Shown here piece after piece: positions 26,694-38,606 of a stretch of 64,000 nucleotides of DNA. Each line of letters opens with the position of its first letter. The stretch's first letter is position 1. The stretch covers positions 1,550,001-1,614,000 of the forward strand of contig NZ_CP046884.1 of assembly GCF_014522205.1 (NCBI RefSeq). Direction: 5' to 3'. The notes under the pieces were generated by a model. The model ran no database searches. It saw only the letters and a list, made by a program, of their open reading frames with translations, and was not told where the DNA came from. This DNA comes from Corynebacterium poyangense. GTDB lineage: Bacteria > Actinomycetota > Actinomycetes > Mycobacteriales > Mycobacteriaceae. A program made the translations under genes and the position numbers.

Positions 26694-28331
26694 TTATGCC
26701 TTAAGACATGCCGATAATTCCGCTTCTATGTGGTCCATCCGTTGAGCAGCCTGGTCTGCGGAATGATCCACAGTTTCCAGATAACACTTCAACTTAGGTT
26801 CGGTGCCCGACGGTCTTATTACCACTCGATCTCCCGCTTGGCTAATCAACATGATTCCCGGCGTGGACGGCAATCCCGCATAGCCTTCGGCAAGGTTGTA
26901 GCTACTCACCACCGGGCTACCAGCCAAGGATTTAGGAGGATCAGCAATAACGTTAGCCAAGGTGGAAGAAATATTTTCTGAACACGTAAATCTCAGCGTC
27001 AACGGCCTGGTGAGGTACACGGAATACAGCTGATCAATCTCGTGAGCAAATTCAGCTAGATCCCGTCGAGCGGCTAAATCTGCCACCCGCAGGCAAGCAC
27101 TGATTCCGTCTTTATCACGCACCCACTCCGGGTCCGTACAGTATCCCAACGCTTCTTCGTAACCAAAGGTTAAATGTGGGGTTCTTCCAATCCACTTGAA
27201 TCCGGTCAGGGTAGGACGGAACGATAAACCATTTCGCCGAGCAATTTGTTCTAGAATCCGCGAGCTGACAATGGAACAGGCAAGAACCCCGTCTCCATCA
27301 CGGCGTCGGGCACAATCTTCCCCAAGCAGGGTACCAACTCGATCACCGGAAAGCTGCACCCACTCTCCGCCCTGAGGAATAGCCACGCTACAGCGGTCCG
27401 CATCCGGGTCTAAGGCTAGAATAAGCTGGGCATCGTGCCGCTGAGCAGTGGCTATCGCGAGATCTAAAGCACCTTGTTCCTCCGGGTTAGGGAAATCAAC
27501 GGTAGGGAAATCTGGGTTTGGTTCCTGTTGCTCAGCTACTGGGTAGACGTTGTGAAAACCACAACGTCGCAGCACCGTTTCCAGAACTTTCCCCCCTACC
27601 CCATGCATAGCTGTTATCACGATGGGAAGATCTCGCCGCTCATATGGAATCAGCGAGCACACCCGTGAATAGTAGGCTTCAAGCAGTTCCTCCCCTTGCC
27701 TTGTAATTAAGCGCGAGTCCCGGTCAATCTCATCTGCTTCTGGACTCTGAGCAATAGCTTCCGCTATCTCTTGGTCAGCGGGGCTAATGAGCTGCACGCC
27801 GCGTTCCTCATCGCTTTCTACTACTCGCCCACCCAGATAAACCTTGTACCCATTATCTTGAGGCGGATTATGACTGGCCGTAATCATCACGCCTGCATCG
27901 GCGTTGAGATACCGCACAGCAAAAGCTGTCACCGGGGTAGGAAGCTGTGGTGTTAAAGACTCAACGTGGCAACCGGCCGCTGACAATACTTGACAGGCAA
28001 CTCGGTGAAAATCTGCGGACCCATGCCGAGCATCGCATCCCACCACTACTCGAGGCTGTGGTGTTTTTCCGGTCAACCACCGCGCCAATCCGAAACTCGC
28101 TCTAGCGATGGTGGCGTGATTGAGATAGGACTCACCTGCACCAATCCGGCTTCGTAAACCTGCTGTTCCAAAAACTAACGGACCGGAGAATCTGGCCTGA
28201 AGTTCGGCGTGTCGCTGATCTGGATCTGCTAGCTCTAATATCTCACTGAGTTCCTTCCGAGTCGCGGGATCCGGATCATGGGCGATCCAGTGGCGAGCTC
28301 GGTGCAGCAGTTCTTGCTCACGAGATGTCAT
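26694..28331 (-). CDS. Phospho-sugar mutase (alpha-D-phosphohexomutase family), probable phosphopentomutase
   Basis: 545-aa alpha-phosphohexomutase. The catalytic phosphoserine Ser153 lies in GVMITASHNPPQDNGYKVY, and the metal loop is LALDPDADRCSVA. The substrate loop (FGYEEALGYC) and the phosphate-binding RPSGTEPKLKCY close the protein. The ATG at 28331, 4 bp after the deoC stop, is preferred over a TTG at 28349. No deoB is present in the cluster, so this enzyme plausibly converts (deoxy)ribose-1-phosphate to the 5-phosphate, as PGM2-type mutases can. That role is inference; phosphoglucomutase or phosphomannomutase activity is the alternative. Confidence 0.88.
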   Translation of the reverse strand: MTSREQELLHRARHWIAHDPDPATRKELSEILELADPDQRHAELQARFSGPLVFGTAGLRSRIGAGESYLNHATIARASFGLARWLTGKTPQPRVVVGCDARHGSADFHRVACQVLSAAGCHVESLTPQLPTPVTAFAVRYLNADAGVMITASHNPPQDNGYKVYLGGRVVESDEERGVQLISPADQEIAEAIAQSPEADEIDRDSRLITRQGEELLEAYYSRVCSLIPYERRDLPIVITAMHGVGGKVLETVLRRCGFHNVYPVAEQQEPNPDFPTVDFPNPEEQGALDLAIATAQRHDAQLILALDPDADRCSVAIPQGGEWVQLSGDRVGTLLGEDCARRRDGDGVLACSIVSSRILEQIARRNGLSFRPTLTGFKWIGRTPHLTFGYEEALGYCTDPEWVRDKDGISACLRVADLAARRDLAEFAHEIDQLYSVYLTRPLTLRFTCSENISSTLANVIADPPKSLAGSPVVSSYNLAEGYAGLPSTPGIMLISQAGDRVVIRPSGTEPKLKCYLETVDHSADQAAQRMDHIEAELSACLKA

Positions 28332-28335
28332 GATC

Positions 28336-28980
28336 TCAGAGACCTTCAATAACGTCGCGGGAGGAGGAACATCCCAGTCGAGTAGCTCCAGCCTTAATCA
28401 TTGCCAAAGCTGTGGCTGTTTCTCTAATTCCGCCTGAGGCTTTAATCCCCAGTCGGCCTCCAACAACTTTGTTCATGAGCTCAACCGCGTGCACACTCGC
28501 CCCACCTGCCGGGTGAAAACCCGTCGACGTTTTGACAAATTCTGCCCCGGCGCGTTCCGCAGCCAAACAGCATTCGGTGATTTCTTCATCACTCAGGGCG
28601 GCGGTTTCCACAATGACTTTTAGCACCGTCCCTGGGATAGCTTCACGCACTGTCCGAATATCTTTTTCTACGGCTAAAAAGTCTCCGGTTTTCGCGTAGG
28701 CCACATTGATGACCATGTCTACCTCAGCTGCGCCTTTGGCCACAGAATCGCGAGCTTCTGCGGCTTTGATAGCGCTGTCATGAGCTCCTGAGGGGAATCC
28801 GCATACGGTGGCAACCTTGAGATTATCTGGAACCTCCACCGGCAACAGGGAGGGGGATATGCACACTGAATAGGTGCCCAATTCAGCCGCTTCAGCCACC
28901 AAGTCTTTGACCTGCTCCGGTGTAGTTTCTGGTTTCAACAAAGTGTGATCGATGTACTGCGCTAATTCTTCGCGTTTCAC
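28336..28980 (-). CDS. deoC: Deoxyribose-phosphate aldolase
   Basis: Class I aldolase splitting deoxyribose-5-phosphate into glyceraldehyde-3-phosphate and acetaldehyde. 214 aa. Catalytic residues can be read directly: Schiff-base Lys150 in FVKTSTGF, proton-relay Lys180 in GIKASGGIR and Asp88 in VDMVINV. Starts [17 protein letters not shown]. Sits between deoA and the phospho-sugar mutase gene, completing the route from nucleosides to glycolysis. Confidence 0.97.
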   Translation of the reverse strand: MKREELAQYIDHTLLKPETTPEQVKDLVAEAAELGTYSVCISPSLLPVEVPDNLKVATVCGFPSGAHDSAIKAAEARDSVAKGAAEVDMVINVAYAKTGDFLAVEKDIRTVREAIPGTVLKVIVETAALSDEEITECCLAAERAGAEFVKTSTGFHPAGGASVHAVELMNKVVGGRLGIKASGGIRETATALAMIKAGATRLGCSSSRDVIEGL

Positions 28981-29014
28981 GGGTTACGCCGTCCTTACTT
29001 CCATCATGGGTTAT

Positions 29015-30298
29015 CTAATAAATTCTCTCGTGAATCAAGATCCGCTCAGCGGGTTTTTCCATCCCAATGTCGATCCCTGCCGTGATAACTTCCATCGCCC
29101 GCTCAAATCTGTCAGGGGTGTCGGTATGCAAGGTCACAATCTTTTGCCCTCGACTAACTTTTTCCCCATATCCAGTATGAATCTCAATTCCAGCAGTGGC
29201 TTGCACGGGGTCTTCTTTGCGAGCTCTCCCCGCCCCTAATCGCCAAGACCCAACTCCCAACGCCAAGGCATCTAGTTTCGTGATGTATCCATCCTGAGAA
29301 GCGCAGATGTCATGGGTATGCTGCGCCTGCGGGAGTGCGGCATCGGGATCTCCGCCCTGGGCGCTGATCATTGCTCGCCAGGAGTCCATTGCCCGTCCAT
29401 CTTGTAACGCAGCGGCCACATCTGCGTCAGGCATGCCAGCCAGCTCCAGCATGTCGGAGGCGAGGGCACATGTAAGTTCGACGACGTCCGACGGTCCGCC
29501 GCCGGCGAGAACTTCTACCGCCTCGCGGACCTCGAGGGCGTTTCCAATGGTTCGTCCTAATGGAATAGTCATATCGCTAAGCACTGCTCGGGTACGCACT
29601 CCAGCGTCTTCACCGAGGTCCACCATGGTTTGCGCGAGTTCACGCGCCTGGTCCAGGTCTTTCATAAAAGCACCACTCCCGACTTTGACATCGAGCACTA
29701 GGGCCGAGGTGCCCTCAGCAATTTTTTTACTCATGATGGAGCTAGCTATTAGAGGGATACTGTCAACCGTAGCGGTAATGTCCCGGAGCGCATAGATCTT
29801 TTTATCGGCAGGGGCCAATCCTGCTCCTGCAGCAGCAACAACTGCCCCATTATCCTCCAGGATCTCCATAAGACGTGAGTTACTTACCTCTGCTTTCCAT
29901 CCGGGAATCGATTCCAATTTATCGAGGGTCCCGCCAGTATGCCCCAGTCCTCGACCTGAAAGTTGTGGAACGGCTACTCCAAAAGAACTGACCAGTGGCC
30001 CAAGGGGAAGAGTGATTTTGTCCCCTACCCCGCCAGTGGAATGTTTGTCAACGGTGGGTTTAGACAGAGAGTCAAAGCTCATCTTGTCCCCACTATTAAT
30101 CATGGCTTGGGTCCAGTCCACGATTTCGCGACGGTTCATTCCATTAAGAAACACCGCCATATTCAGGGCCGCCATTTGTTCATCGCCCACCACCCCACGC
30201 GTATAGGCATCAATGACCCAGGCAATCTGTTCTGGGCTAAGTTCTTGGCAGTCTCGCTTAGTACGGATGACATCAACGACATCAAAGGCTTCCGTCAT
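29015..30298 (-). CDS. deoA: Thymidine / pyrimidine-nucleoside phosphorylase
   Basis: Phosphorolysis of thymidine and deoxyuridine to the base and deoxyribose-1-phosphate. 427 aa. Motifs: KHSTGGVGDKITLPL (phosphate binding) near residue 84, SGRGLGHTGGTLDKLESIPG, and the C-terminal PYNP domain with GIEIHTGYGEKVSRGQKIVTL in two parts. Starts MTEAFDVVDVIRTKRD with AAGGAGAAC upstream. First gene of deoA-deoC-pgm, read from the promoter at 30382-30410. Whether thymidine alone or both uridine and thymidine are used cannot be told. Confidence 0.95.
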   Translation of the reverse strand: MTEAFDVVDVIRTKRDCQELSPEQIAWVIDAYTRGVVGDEQMAALNMAVFLNGMNRREIVDWTQAMINSGDKMSFDSLSKPTVDKHSTGGVGDKITLPLGPLVSSFGVAVPQLSGRGLGHTGGTLDKLESIPGWKAEVSNSRLMEILEDNGAVVAAAGAGLAPADKKIYALRDITATVDSIPLIASSIMSKKIAEGTSALVLDVKVGSGAFMKDLDQARELAQTMVDLGEDAGVRTRAVLSDMTIPLGRTIGNALEVREAVEVLAGGGPSDVVELTCALASDMLELAGMPDADVAAALQDGRAMDSWRAMISAQGGDPDAALPQAQHTHDICASQDGYITKLDALALGVGSWRLGAGRARKEDPVQATAGIEIHTGYGEKVSRGQKIVTLHTDTPDRFERAMEVITAGIDIGMEKPAERILIHERIY

Positions 30299-30381
30299 GG
30301 TAGTTCTCCTTCGAGATTTCCAGCGATGGCGCCCGCTTCATTTTTGTGATCTAAAATTCTTGCGCCAATGCCTATGATCCG

Positions 30382-30410
30382 ATTATCATTCGAATTAGAA
30401 CAATTGTCAA
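30382..30410 (-). promoter_or_regulatory. Promoter of deoA-deoC-pgm
   Basis: On the minus strand TTGACA (complement of 30405-30410), a 17-nt spacer, then GATAAT (complement of 30382-30387). This is near consensus, and the start of deoA is 84 bp downstream. Confidence 0.7.
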
Positions 30411-30412
30411 TG
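30399..30412. promoter_or_regulatory. Candidate deo operator between deoA and cdd
   Basis: AACAATTGTCAATG, containing the palindrome ACAATTGT. Its complement, CATTGACAATTGTT, recurs with one change upstream of deoD. It covers the -35 hexamer of the deoA promoter, a position suited to repression, and could also act on the divergent cdd-nupC unit. Confidence 0.5.
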
Positions 30413-30471
30413 AGCCAGTTATCTAATGTTCCGCACTGGTTCATCGGTGGTCGTCGAGAAAGGATCCCGGT

Positions 30472-30888
30472 ATGACCTCCGCAATAACGATTAATCATGA
30501 GGAGCTGTTAGCGGCTGCCCGGGACGTTGCTCACCATGCCTACGTCCCCTATTCAGGTTTCCCCGTCGGTGCTGCACTCATTGACAGCGAAGGAACCATC
30601 ACTACCGGCTGCAATGTCGAAAACGCAGCTTATGGAGAAGCGATTTGTGCCGAACGCAATGCGGTGACCAGCATGGTCGCCCGCTTTGGGTATCGCCAGA
30701 TTGTCGCCGTCGCCATCGTTGGGTTAAAGGCGGCGCCGTGTTGGCCATGCGGCGCCTGTCGCCAGGTTCTCCGCGAGTTCAACTGCGGCGCAGTGATCGT
30801 TGAAGATTCCGAGCATCAGCCGCTATCTTTAGATTTTGAAGAAATTTTGCCGAATTCTTTCGGCCCAGACGCTCTGGAACAGGAGTAA
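30472..30888 (+). CDS. cdd: Cytidine deaminase
   Basis: Zinc enzyme deaminating cytidine and deoxycytidine to uridine and deoxyuridine. 138 aa, the small tetrameric form. Zinc ligands are Cys59, Cys90 and Cys93 (CAERNAV, PCWPCGACRQVL) and Glu61 is the proton shuttle. VPYSGFPVGAAL is the N-terminal signature. Divergent from deoA, with a 173-bp shared control region; followed after 3 bp by the nucleoside transporter gene, so deamination and uptake are co-expressed. Confidence 0.97.
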   Translation: MTSAITINHEELLAAARDVAHHAYVPYSGFPVGAALIDSEGTITTGCNVENAAYGEAICAERNAVTSMVARFGYRQIVAVAIVGLKAAPCWPCGACRQVLREFNCGAVIVEDSEHQPLSLDFEEILPNSFGPDALEQE

Positions 30889-30891
30889 AAC

Positions 30892-32106
30892 ATGGAGCGT
30901 TTTCAAGGTCTCATCGGCATCATCCTCATTCTCGGGGTGTTGGTGCTCTTTTCTTCCCACCGTCGCCACATCAAATGGCGCACTCTCGGCGTCGGCTTAG
31001 TCTTGCAAGTTGTTTTTGCTCTGCTGGTTCTCAAGTGGGAACCGGGCTTCCACGCCCTACGGTGGACCGCCGATGTGGTGCAAAAACTTATCGACTTCAC
31101 TGCGCAGGGAACATCATTCGTGTTCGGACCGCTTTTTGGCGAAAAAACCGGTTTTGTTTTCGCCCTTAATGTGTTGCCGGTCATCATCTTCCTGGGCGCA
31201 CTCATCGCTGCCTTGTATTATTTCCGAATCCTGCAGTGGTTTGTCGAGATCGTTGGAACTGCGCTGAACAAACTCATGGGCACCTCTAAGGTGGAGTCCG
31301 TCTGGGCCGCCACCGTCATTTTCCTTGGCCAATCTGAAGCCCCCTTGGTGATCCGCCCTTGGCTACCTAAACTCACCCGATCCGAGCTCTTCGCTTGTAT
31401 GACCGGAGGATTCGCCTCCGTCGCGGGGTCTACCCTGATTGGTTATTCCCTCCTCGGCGCCCCGCTGCCATATCTATTAGCAGCCTCAATCATGAACGCG
31501 CCGGGCTCCTTGATCGTGGCGAAAGCCCTGATGCCAGAAACGGAGGTTTCTACGGCTTCGGCGAATGTTCGCTCCGTGCGGGACGAAGAAAATAAAAATA
31601 TTATCGACGCACTTGGGGCCGGGGCTATGGCAGGTGGCCGGATCGCTGTTTCGGTAGCGTGTATGCTCATCGCCTTTATCGCCTTGATCTCCATGCTTTC
31701 GGCTATCCTCGGCGGAATCGGGCATCTCTTCGGTCAGGATAACTGGTCCCTCGAGGGACTCTTCGGCTTAGTTTTCTCTCCTCTCGCCTGGGCTATCGGC
31801 GTTCCGTGGCAAGAATCGGGTTTAATAGGCAGTTTCATCGGTCAAAAGACCATCCTCAATGAGTTCGTCGGCTATACCTCATTTTCCGGTCATGTCAACG
31901 ACCTTTCTCAAAAAGCCATTATGATCTCAACCTTTGCGATGGCTGGTTTCGCTAATCTCTCTTCTATCGCTATCCAAATTGGCGCCTTCGGTGCGCTCTG
32001 CCCTGAACGTCGCGGAGACGTAGCAGAGCTTGGCCTCAAAGCTCTTTTCGCTGGGTTCTGCACCAACATGCTCAACGCCGCAATCGTCGGAGTCGTCGCC
32101 CTATAA
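30892..32106 (+). CDS. NupC-type concentrative nucleoside transporter
   Basis: 404-aa cation-coupled nucleoside importer (CNT family). N-terminal membrane segments are followed by the pore/gate regions with GGFASVAGSTLIGYSLLGAP, FLGQSEAPLVIRPWL and LNEFVGYTSFSGH, the family's substrate and sodium-binding helices. Downstream partner of cdd (3 bp gap). Uptake of pyrimidine and possibly purine nucleosides is expected from the family. Terminated by the hairpin at 32120-32162. Confidence 0.93.
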   Translation: MERFQGLIGIILILGVLVLFSSHRRHIKWRTLGVGLVLQVVFALLVLKWEPGFHALRWTADVVQKLIDFTAQGTSFVFGPLFGEKTGFVFALNVLPVIIFLGALIAALYYFRILQWFVEIVGTALNKLMGTSKVESVWAATVIFLGQSEAPLVIRPWLPKLTRSELFACMTGGFASVAGSTLIGYSLLGAPLPYLLAASIMNAPGSLIVAKALMPETEVSTASANVRSVRDEENKNIIDALGAGAMAGGRIAVSVACMLIAFIALISMLSAILGGIGHLFGQDNWSLEGLFGLVFSPLAWAIGVPWQESGLIGSFIGQKTILNEFVGYTSFSGHVNDLSQKAIMISTFAMAGFANLSSIAIQIGAFGALCPERRGDVAELGLKALFAGFCTNMLNAAIVGVVAL

Positions 32107-32119
32107 CCAAGGCAGTCAC

Positions 32120-32165
32120 AAACCCAGGTTGAACATCATGTTCTGGTGTGGGACCTGGGTTTTTC
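32120..32165. terminator. Bidirectional terminator between nupC-type gene and regulator
   Basis: AAACCCAGGT (32120-32129) pairs perfectly with ACCTGGGTTT (32153-32162) and is followed by TTTTCT on the plus strand. On the minus strand the arm is preceded by A-run sequence and ends at the regulator's stop codon, so it can serve both convergent genes. Confidence 0.85.
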
Positions 32166-33124
32166 TATGCCTCTTCCCAACCTTCTTCAAGAATCTCTGT
32201 CGCTGTATCAGAATCAATGACCAGATGGGTCGCAAGTCCCATTGTGATAGCAACATCAATAGCTTGTGCTTTCCACCGGCCACCGGCCACCATAATTCTC
32301 ACGGGACGCTGAGCTAAATCAGCCAGCGAAATCCCTACGGTCCGTTCATCAATTTCCGCGTTCGCAATATCGCCTGCGGTATTAAAAAACCGGGAACACA
32401 CATCACCAATAGCCTGGGTAGATAAATCAGCTATTTCTGAGTCAGTCAAATAACCTAAAGTCAGTGGTAAAGAATCAGGGTGGGCATGGCCGACGGTAAA
32501 AACAACTACCTCAGTAGTGCGGCCTAATTGTAATAAATGAGCTATATGGCGATCATTTTCAACTACGTGCTTGGTTTCCGCATTATCGAAAATGACGGGC
32601 AATGGTAAGGTGCGGGCGTCGGCATCAAATGCCCGGCAAAACAGGTTAATGGTCTCCATATCATTGGTTGTGGACTTGGTATAGCTCATTCCCCCCTTGA
32701 GCTGGACAATTTCTACACCCCGGCGTGGATAATATTCCAGGGCCTGGGCTACCGCATGCATGGTACGACCCCACGACACTCCTACTCGGTAACCATCATT
32801 AACCTCGCGGCTGAGCAGCTCCGCCCCCGCTCGTCCCAGTTCAGCAAGCAATTCCTCACTACTGTCTCGCGGTGCATCAACCACTCGCACCTCCTGGACG
32901 CCATAGCGACGATAACGCTCTAATAATTGTTCAGCTGCTTCTCCGCTACTTTCTCTGGGATCATGAATTTCAATAACGACGAATTTCTTCTCTTTCGCCA
33001 GTTTCAACAATTTAGAGACGGTTGGCCGGGATACTCCAAGTTCTTTAGCGACCTCGGCCTGCCCTAATCCCACAAGATAGTATAGCTTAGCCGCTCGAAG
33101 CGCCTGCTCATCCCGAATTTCCAT
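32165..33124 (-). CDS. SorC-family transcriptional regulator (DeoR of the B. subtilis type, by context)
   Basis: 319-aa regulator. The N-terminal helix-turn-helix is at about residues 18-42 (GQAEVAKELGVSRPTVSKLL). The C-terminal SorC sugar-phosphate-binding domain contains GVSWGRTMHAVAQALEY and VQLKGGMSY. Members bind phosphosugars such as deoxyribose-5-phosphate, and B. subtilis DeoR of this family controls deoC-nupC-pdp. Convergent with cdd-nupC and adjacent to the deo genes, it is the likely controller of the two similar 14-bp elements. Its own upstream region (33125-33153) has no clear box. Confidence 0.9.
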   Translation of the reverse strand: MEIRDEQALRAAKLYYLVGLGQAEVAKELGVSRPTVSKLLKLAKEKKFVVIEIHDPRESSGEAAEQLLERYRRYGVQEVRVVDAPRDSSEELLAELGRAGAELLSREVNDGYRVGVSWGRTMHAVAQALEYYPRRGVEIVQLKGGMSYTKSTTNDMETINLFCRAFDADARTLPLPVIFDNAETKHVVENDRHIAHLLQLGRTTEVVVFTVGHAHPDSLPLTLGYLTDSEIADLSTQAIGDVCSRFFNTAGDIANAEIDERTVGISLADLAQRPVRIMVAGGRWKAQAIDVAITMGLATHLVIDSDTATEILEEGWEEA

Positions 33125-33143
33125 AGCTAAAACTGTAGCAGCG

Positions 33144-33185
33144 CAAAAAAATAACCGCCATTACCCTGCATTAGGTAATAGCGGT
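33144..33185 (-). terminator. Terminator after rpsP
   Basis: ACCGCTATTACC and GGTAATGGCGGT (complement of 33174-33185 and 33154-33165) form a 12-bp stem with one mismatch. On the minus strand a run of T (complement of 33144-33152) follows. Confidence 0.85.
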
Positions 33186-33225
33186 AAATTGACTGATTTT
33201 TAATCCGTCATACCAAAGCTAAAAA

Positions 33226-33714
33226 CTATTCAGCTGCTTCGGCATCAGCGTCAGCTTCACCAGCTGCAGCGGCAGCCTTCTCCGCTTCGAGCTTCTCAGC
33301 TGCTTCTTTCGCAGCTTTTTCCTCGCGCGCCTTCCGCTTCTTCTCGGTAATAGCCTCAGCAGTCGGCCCTTCATTAGCTTCTGCCAGAGCTTTGTTAAAG
33401 AGATCCAGCTTGGACGGCTTTTCTTCAGCAACCTTCAGAGTGCCTTCGGCACCAGGAAGACCCTTAAACTTCTGCCAATCACCAGTAACCTTCAGCAAAG
33501 CCAACACCGGTTCAGTGGGCTGGGCACCAACCCCCAACCAGTACTGAGCCCGCTCTGAGTCAATCTTGATCAAGGAAGGCTCTTGCTTGGGCTCGTAGAT
33601 ACCGATATTTTCGATGACTTTGCCATCCCGGCGAGTCCGGGCATCAGCCACCACTACTCGGTAGTGAGGAGTACGAATTTTACCGAGACGCTGTAATTTA
33701 ATTTTGACAGCCAC
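33226..33714 (-). CDS. rpsP: 30S ribosomal protein S16
   Basis: Small-subunit assembly protein. The GTG at 33714 gives the family N-terminus [20 protein letters not shown] (first codon read as Met), with AGAGGA upstream; the open frame reaching 33783 adds unmatched residues. 162 aa: the first 85 residues are S16 proper ([21 protein letters not shown]), and the rest is an Ala/Glu/Lys-rich tail ending [10 protein letters not shown], longer than in E. coli. rimM and trmD, its usual neighbours, lie about 9 kb away beyond the deo genes. Confidence 0.95.
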   Translation of the reverse strand: MAVKIKLQRLGKIRTPHYRVVVADARTRRDGKVIENIGIYEPKQEPSLIKIDSERAQYWLGVGAQPTEPVLALLKVTGDWQKFKGLPGAEGTLKVAEEKPSKLDLFNKALAEANEGPTAEAITEKKRKAREEKAAKEAAEKLEAEKAAAAAGEADADAEAAE

Positions 33715-33927
33715 AACTATCCTCTTTCTTTTGGTCACCGGGCAGTTCAGACGCTTATCAGCAATTACGATAAGCCGGTTCAACCCTTGGATTTAGCCTG
33801 CGCGTGACCACCGGTCGGCCGGAGCCGATAACGATGTTACGCAGAATTATGTGTTATCTTTATCCTCCTAAAGACAACCTGGGTAATTATAGTCAGCTAG
33901 CAACCCAAATCCAAATATGGCTACCAG

Positions 33928-34437
33928 ATGCGATTTTCCCACAAAGGATGTACATTAATCGCTGTGACCTCCCCTGTGCTAAGGCTTCCGCGCACTTTTA
34001 TCAGGTACACCGATAATCACCGTGTTGAGTCCCTTCTTCTAAGCAACGATACGAAAGGGCTGGAGCACCTCATTAATCGACTTGGGCCCGACGTCCGCGT
34101 GGACGGTGACAAAACTCTACTGATGTTAAGTGCAGAAGGTAATTACCTCTGGACAACCAATCTTCTTTGCGCACATCACGCCGACGTCCATGCTAAGGAT
34201 GAAAAAGCCCGCACAGCATTACATCACGCTGCCATCTGGGGTGCCGATGATATCGCTCAAACACTCCTCAACGCTGGAGCAACCATAGATCCTCAAGACC
34301 ACAGCGGCCGCACCCCCTTGTGGTATGCGGCCGCTAAGCATTACCCGGATTCAGCGATCGTCGATGTTTTATTAACAGCCGGAGCCAATTCCAAAATTCG
34401 GGATTCTCGTGGCATAAACCCCAACGATCTCCTCTAA
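33928..34437 (+). CDS. Ankyrin-repeat protein
   Basis: 169-aa protein with about four ankyrin repeats from residue 55 on, e.g. KTLLMLSAEGNYLWTTNLL, RTALHHAAIWGADDIAQTLL and RTPLWYAAAKHYPDSAIVDVLL (partial). Ankyrin repeats mediate protein-protein contacts; no partner is indicated. No signal peptide or membrane segment. The start is uncertain: no good ribosome binding site precedes ATG 33928, and a GTG at 33964 is possible. Convergent with ffh, 14 bp apart. The 145-bp stretch below it (33784-33927) shows no other gene. Confidence 0.72.
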   Translation: MRFSHKGCTLIAVTSPVLRLPRTFIRYTDNHRVESLLLSNDTKGLEHLINRLGPDVRVDGDKTLLMLSAEGNYLWTTNLLCAHHADVHAKDEKARTALHHAAIWGADDIAQTLLNAGATIDPQDHSGRTPLWYAAAKHYPDSAIVDVLLTAGANSKIRDSRGINPNDLL

Positions 34438-34451
34438 AACCCCGCAGTAAC

Positions 34452-36050
34452 CTATTTCTTTTTCTTCTTCTGGCTGAAATCAAGATTATTTAGATCGATA
34501 TTTTCCAGCCCTTTGGGCATAGCACCTGGCATACCCATACCGGGGAAACCACCTTGACCGGCATCCATCTGCTGTTGAAGCTTCTGAAGCTCCGCCATAG
34601 AGGGCATCCCCATACCGCCACCTGAACGCTGTTTAGGGGCTTTACGCTTCCCGTTTTTCCCTTTTCGGCCTTTAGGTTTCTTCTTAGTAGCGCTGCGGCC
34701 TATACCCCCCATCCCAAACTGGCCAGCCATCTTCCCCATCATCTTCTTCGCATCAAAGAAACGCTCCACCAACTGGTTAACCTCGGAAACCGAAACGCCA
34801 GATCCCTGCGCAATTCGCTTCCGCCGAGACGCATTCAGAATTTTCGGATTATTCCGTTCTTCCGGCGTCATCCCTCGAATAATTGCTTGAATCCGGTCCA
34901 GGTGCTTTTCATCAACCATGTCGGCCATCTGATTCATCTGCTTGCCCCCCGGCAGCATCTTCAACAGATTTCCGATAGGACCCATTCGACGAATCATCAA
35001 CATCTGCTCGAGGAAATCCTCAAGCGTCAACTCACCGGATCCAATTTTGGTAGCTGTCTCAACCGCTTTTTGCTGATCGAACGTTTGCTCGGCTTGTTCA
35101 ATGAGGGAGAGAATGTCCCCCATCCCCAAAATTCGGCTGGCCATACGCTCGGGATGGAAGACATCAAAGTCTTCGAGCTTTTCACCAGTTGAGGCAAACA
35201 AGATAGGTTTGCCACTCACCTCACGAATAGACAGTGCAGCACCACCACGTGCATCACCATCAAGCTTGGACAACACCACGCCAGTGAAATCCACACCATC
35301 GCGGAAAGCTTCCGCGGTAGTCACCGCATCCTGACCAATCATGGAGTCAATGACAAAGAGGACTTCATCTGGAGATACCGCGTCTCGGATATTCCTCGCT
35401 TGGGTCATCAGAGTCTCGTCAATACCCAAACGTCCCGCGGTATCGACAATCACAATATCTCGTTGCTGACGTCGTGCTTCTTCAATACTTTGGCGTGCCA
35501 CCTCCACGGGATCACCGTGGCTAGTCCCCATATCATGATCGGAGGAGTCGGGGGCAGTTCCCGGGTCAGGCGCAAAAGTGGGAACCCCAGCCCGCTCACC
35601 CACAATTTCTAACTGTTGAACTGCACCTGGGCGTTGCAAGTCACAGGCAACCAACATCGGGGTGTGCCCTTTTTTACTCAAGTGAAGGGCTAATTTTCCA
35701 GCCAACGTGGTTTTACCGGCACCTTGAAGACCAGCCAACATAATGACTGTGGGAGGATGTTTCGCCAGATTGAGACGCCGAGTTTCCCCACCCAGAATCT
35801 CAACCAGCTCCTCATTCACAATCTTAATGACTTGCTGAGCAGGGTTAAGGGCCTCAGATACTTCCGCTCCGAGTGCGCGTTGCTTAATGCGTTTGATAAA
35901 TCCGCGCACAACGGTTAAGGACACATCCGCTTCTAAGAGTGCTAGCCGGATTTCTCTAGCAGTTGCGTTGATGTCGGCCTCGGTCAGGCGTCCCTTCCCT
36001 CTCAGTCCAGTGAGGGCCCCGGTTAACCGATCGGACAACGACTCAAACAC
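34452..36050 (-). CDS. ffh: Signal recognition particle protein Ffh
   Basis: SRP54-type GTPase that binds 4.5S RNA and signal sequences and delivers ribosomes to FtsY. 532 aa. NG domain with Walker A GLQGAGKTTLAGKLA, VDTAGRLGIDETLM and SKLDGDARGGAALS. The Met-rich M domain (MLPGGKQMNQMADMVD, RRKRIAQGSGVSVSEVNQ) follows, with an extended basic Gly/Met/Pro tail. Starts MFESLSDRLTGALTG. Follows glnD in the conserved order; its receptor gene ftsY is in this window, 4.4 kb away. Confidence 0.97.
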   Translation of the reverse strand: MFESLSDRLTGALTGLRGKGRLTEADINATAREIRLALLEADVSLTVVRGFIKRIKQRALGAEVSEALNPAQQVIKIVNEELVEILGGETRRLNLAKHPPTVIMLAGLQGAGKTTLAGKLALHLSKKGHTPMLVACDLQRPGAVQQLEIVGERAGVPTFAPDPGTAPDSSDHDMGTSHGDPVEVARQSIEEARRQQRDIVIVDTAGRLGIDETLMTQARNIRDAVSPDEVLFVIDSMIGQDAVTTAEAFRDGVDFTGVVLSKLDGDARGGAALSIREVSGKPILFASTGEKLEDFDVFHPERMASRILGMGDILSLIEQAEQTFDQQKAVETATKIGSGELTLEDFLEQMLMIRRMGPIGNLLKMLPGGKQMNQMADMVDEKHLDRIQAIIRGMTPEERNNPKILNASRRKRIAQGSGVSVSEVNQLVERFFDAKKMMGKMAGQFGMGGIGRSATKKKPKGRKGKNGKRKAPKQRSGGGMGMPSMAELQKLQQQMDAGQGGFPGMGMPGAMPKGLENIDLNNLDFSQKKKKK

Positions 36051-36094
36051 GTCAGTGCTCTCCCTTACAGATCTTTATGCTAGGTCACCTTATG

Positions 36095-38543
<2,449 letters not shown>

Positions 38544-38606
38544 TCAAGATTAAGCATCCGGATAGGTGGGGTTCCTCCGCGCAAATTTTAGCGCGTTGTC
38601 GTGGGA

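Noticed and set aside
30341..30356. GlxR (CRP-type) site TGTGATCTAAAATTCT upstream of deoA
   Set aside because: Only the left half TGTGA fits; the right half does not match TCACA.
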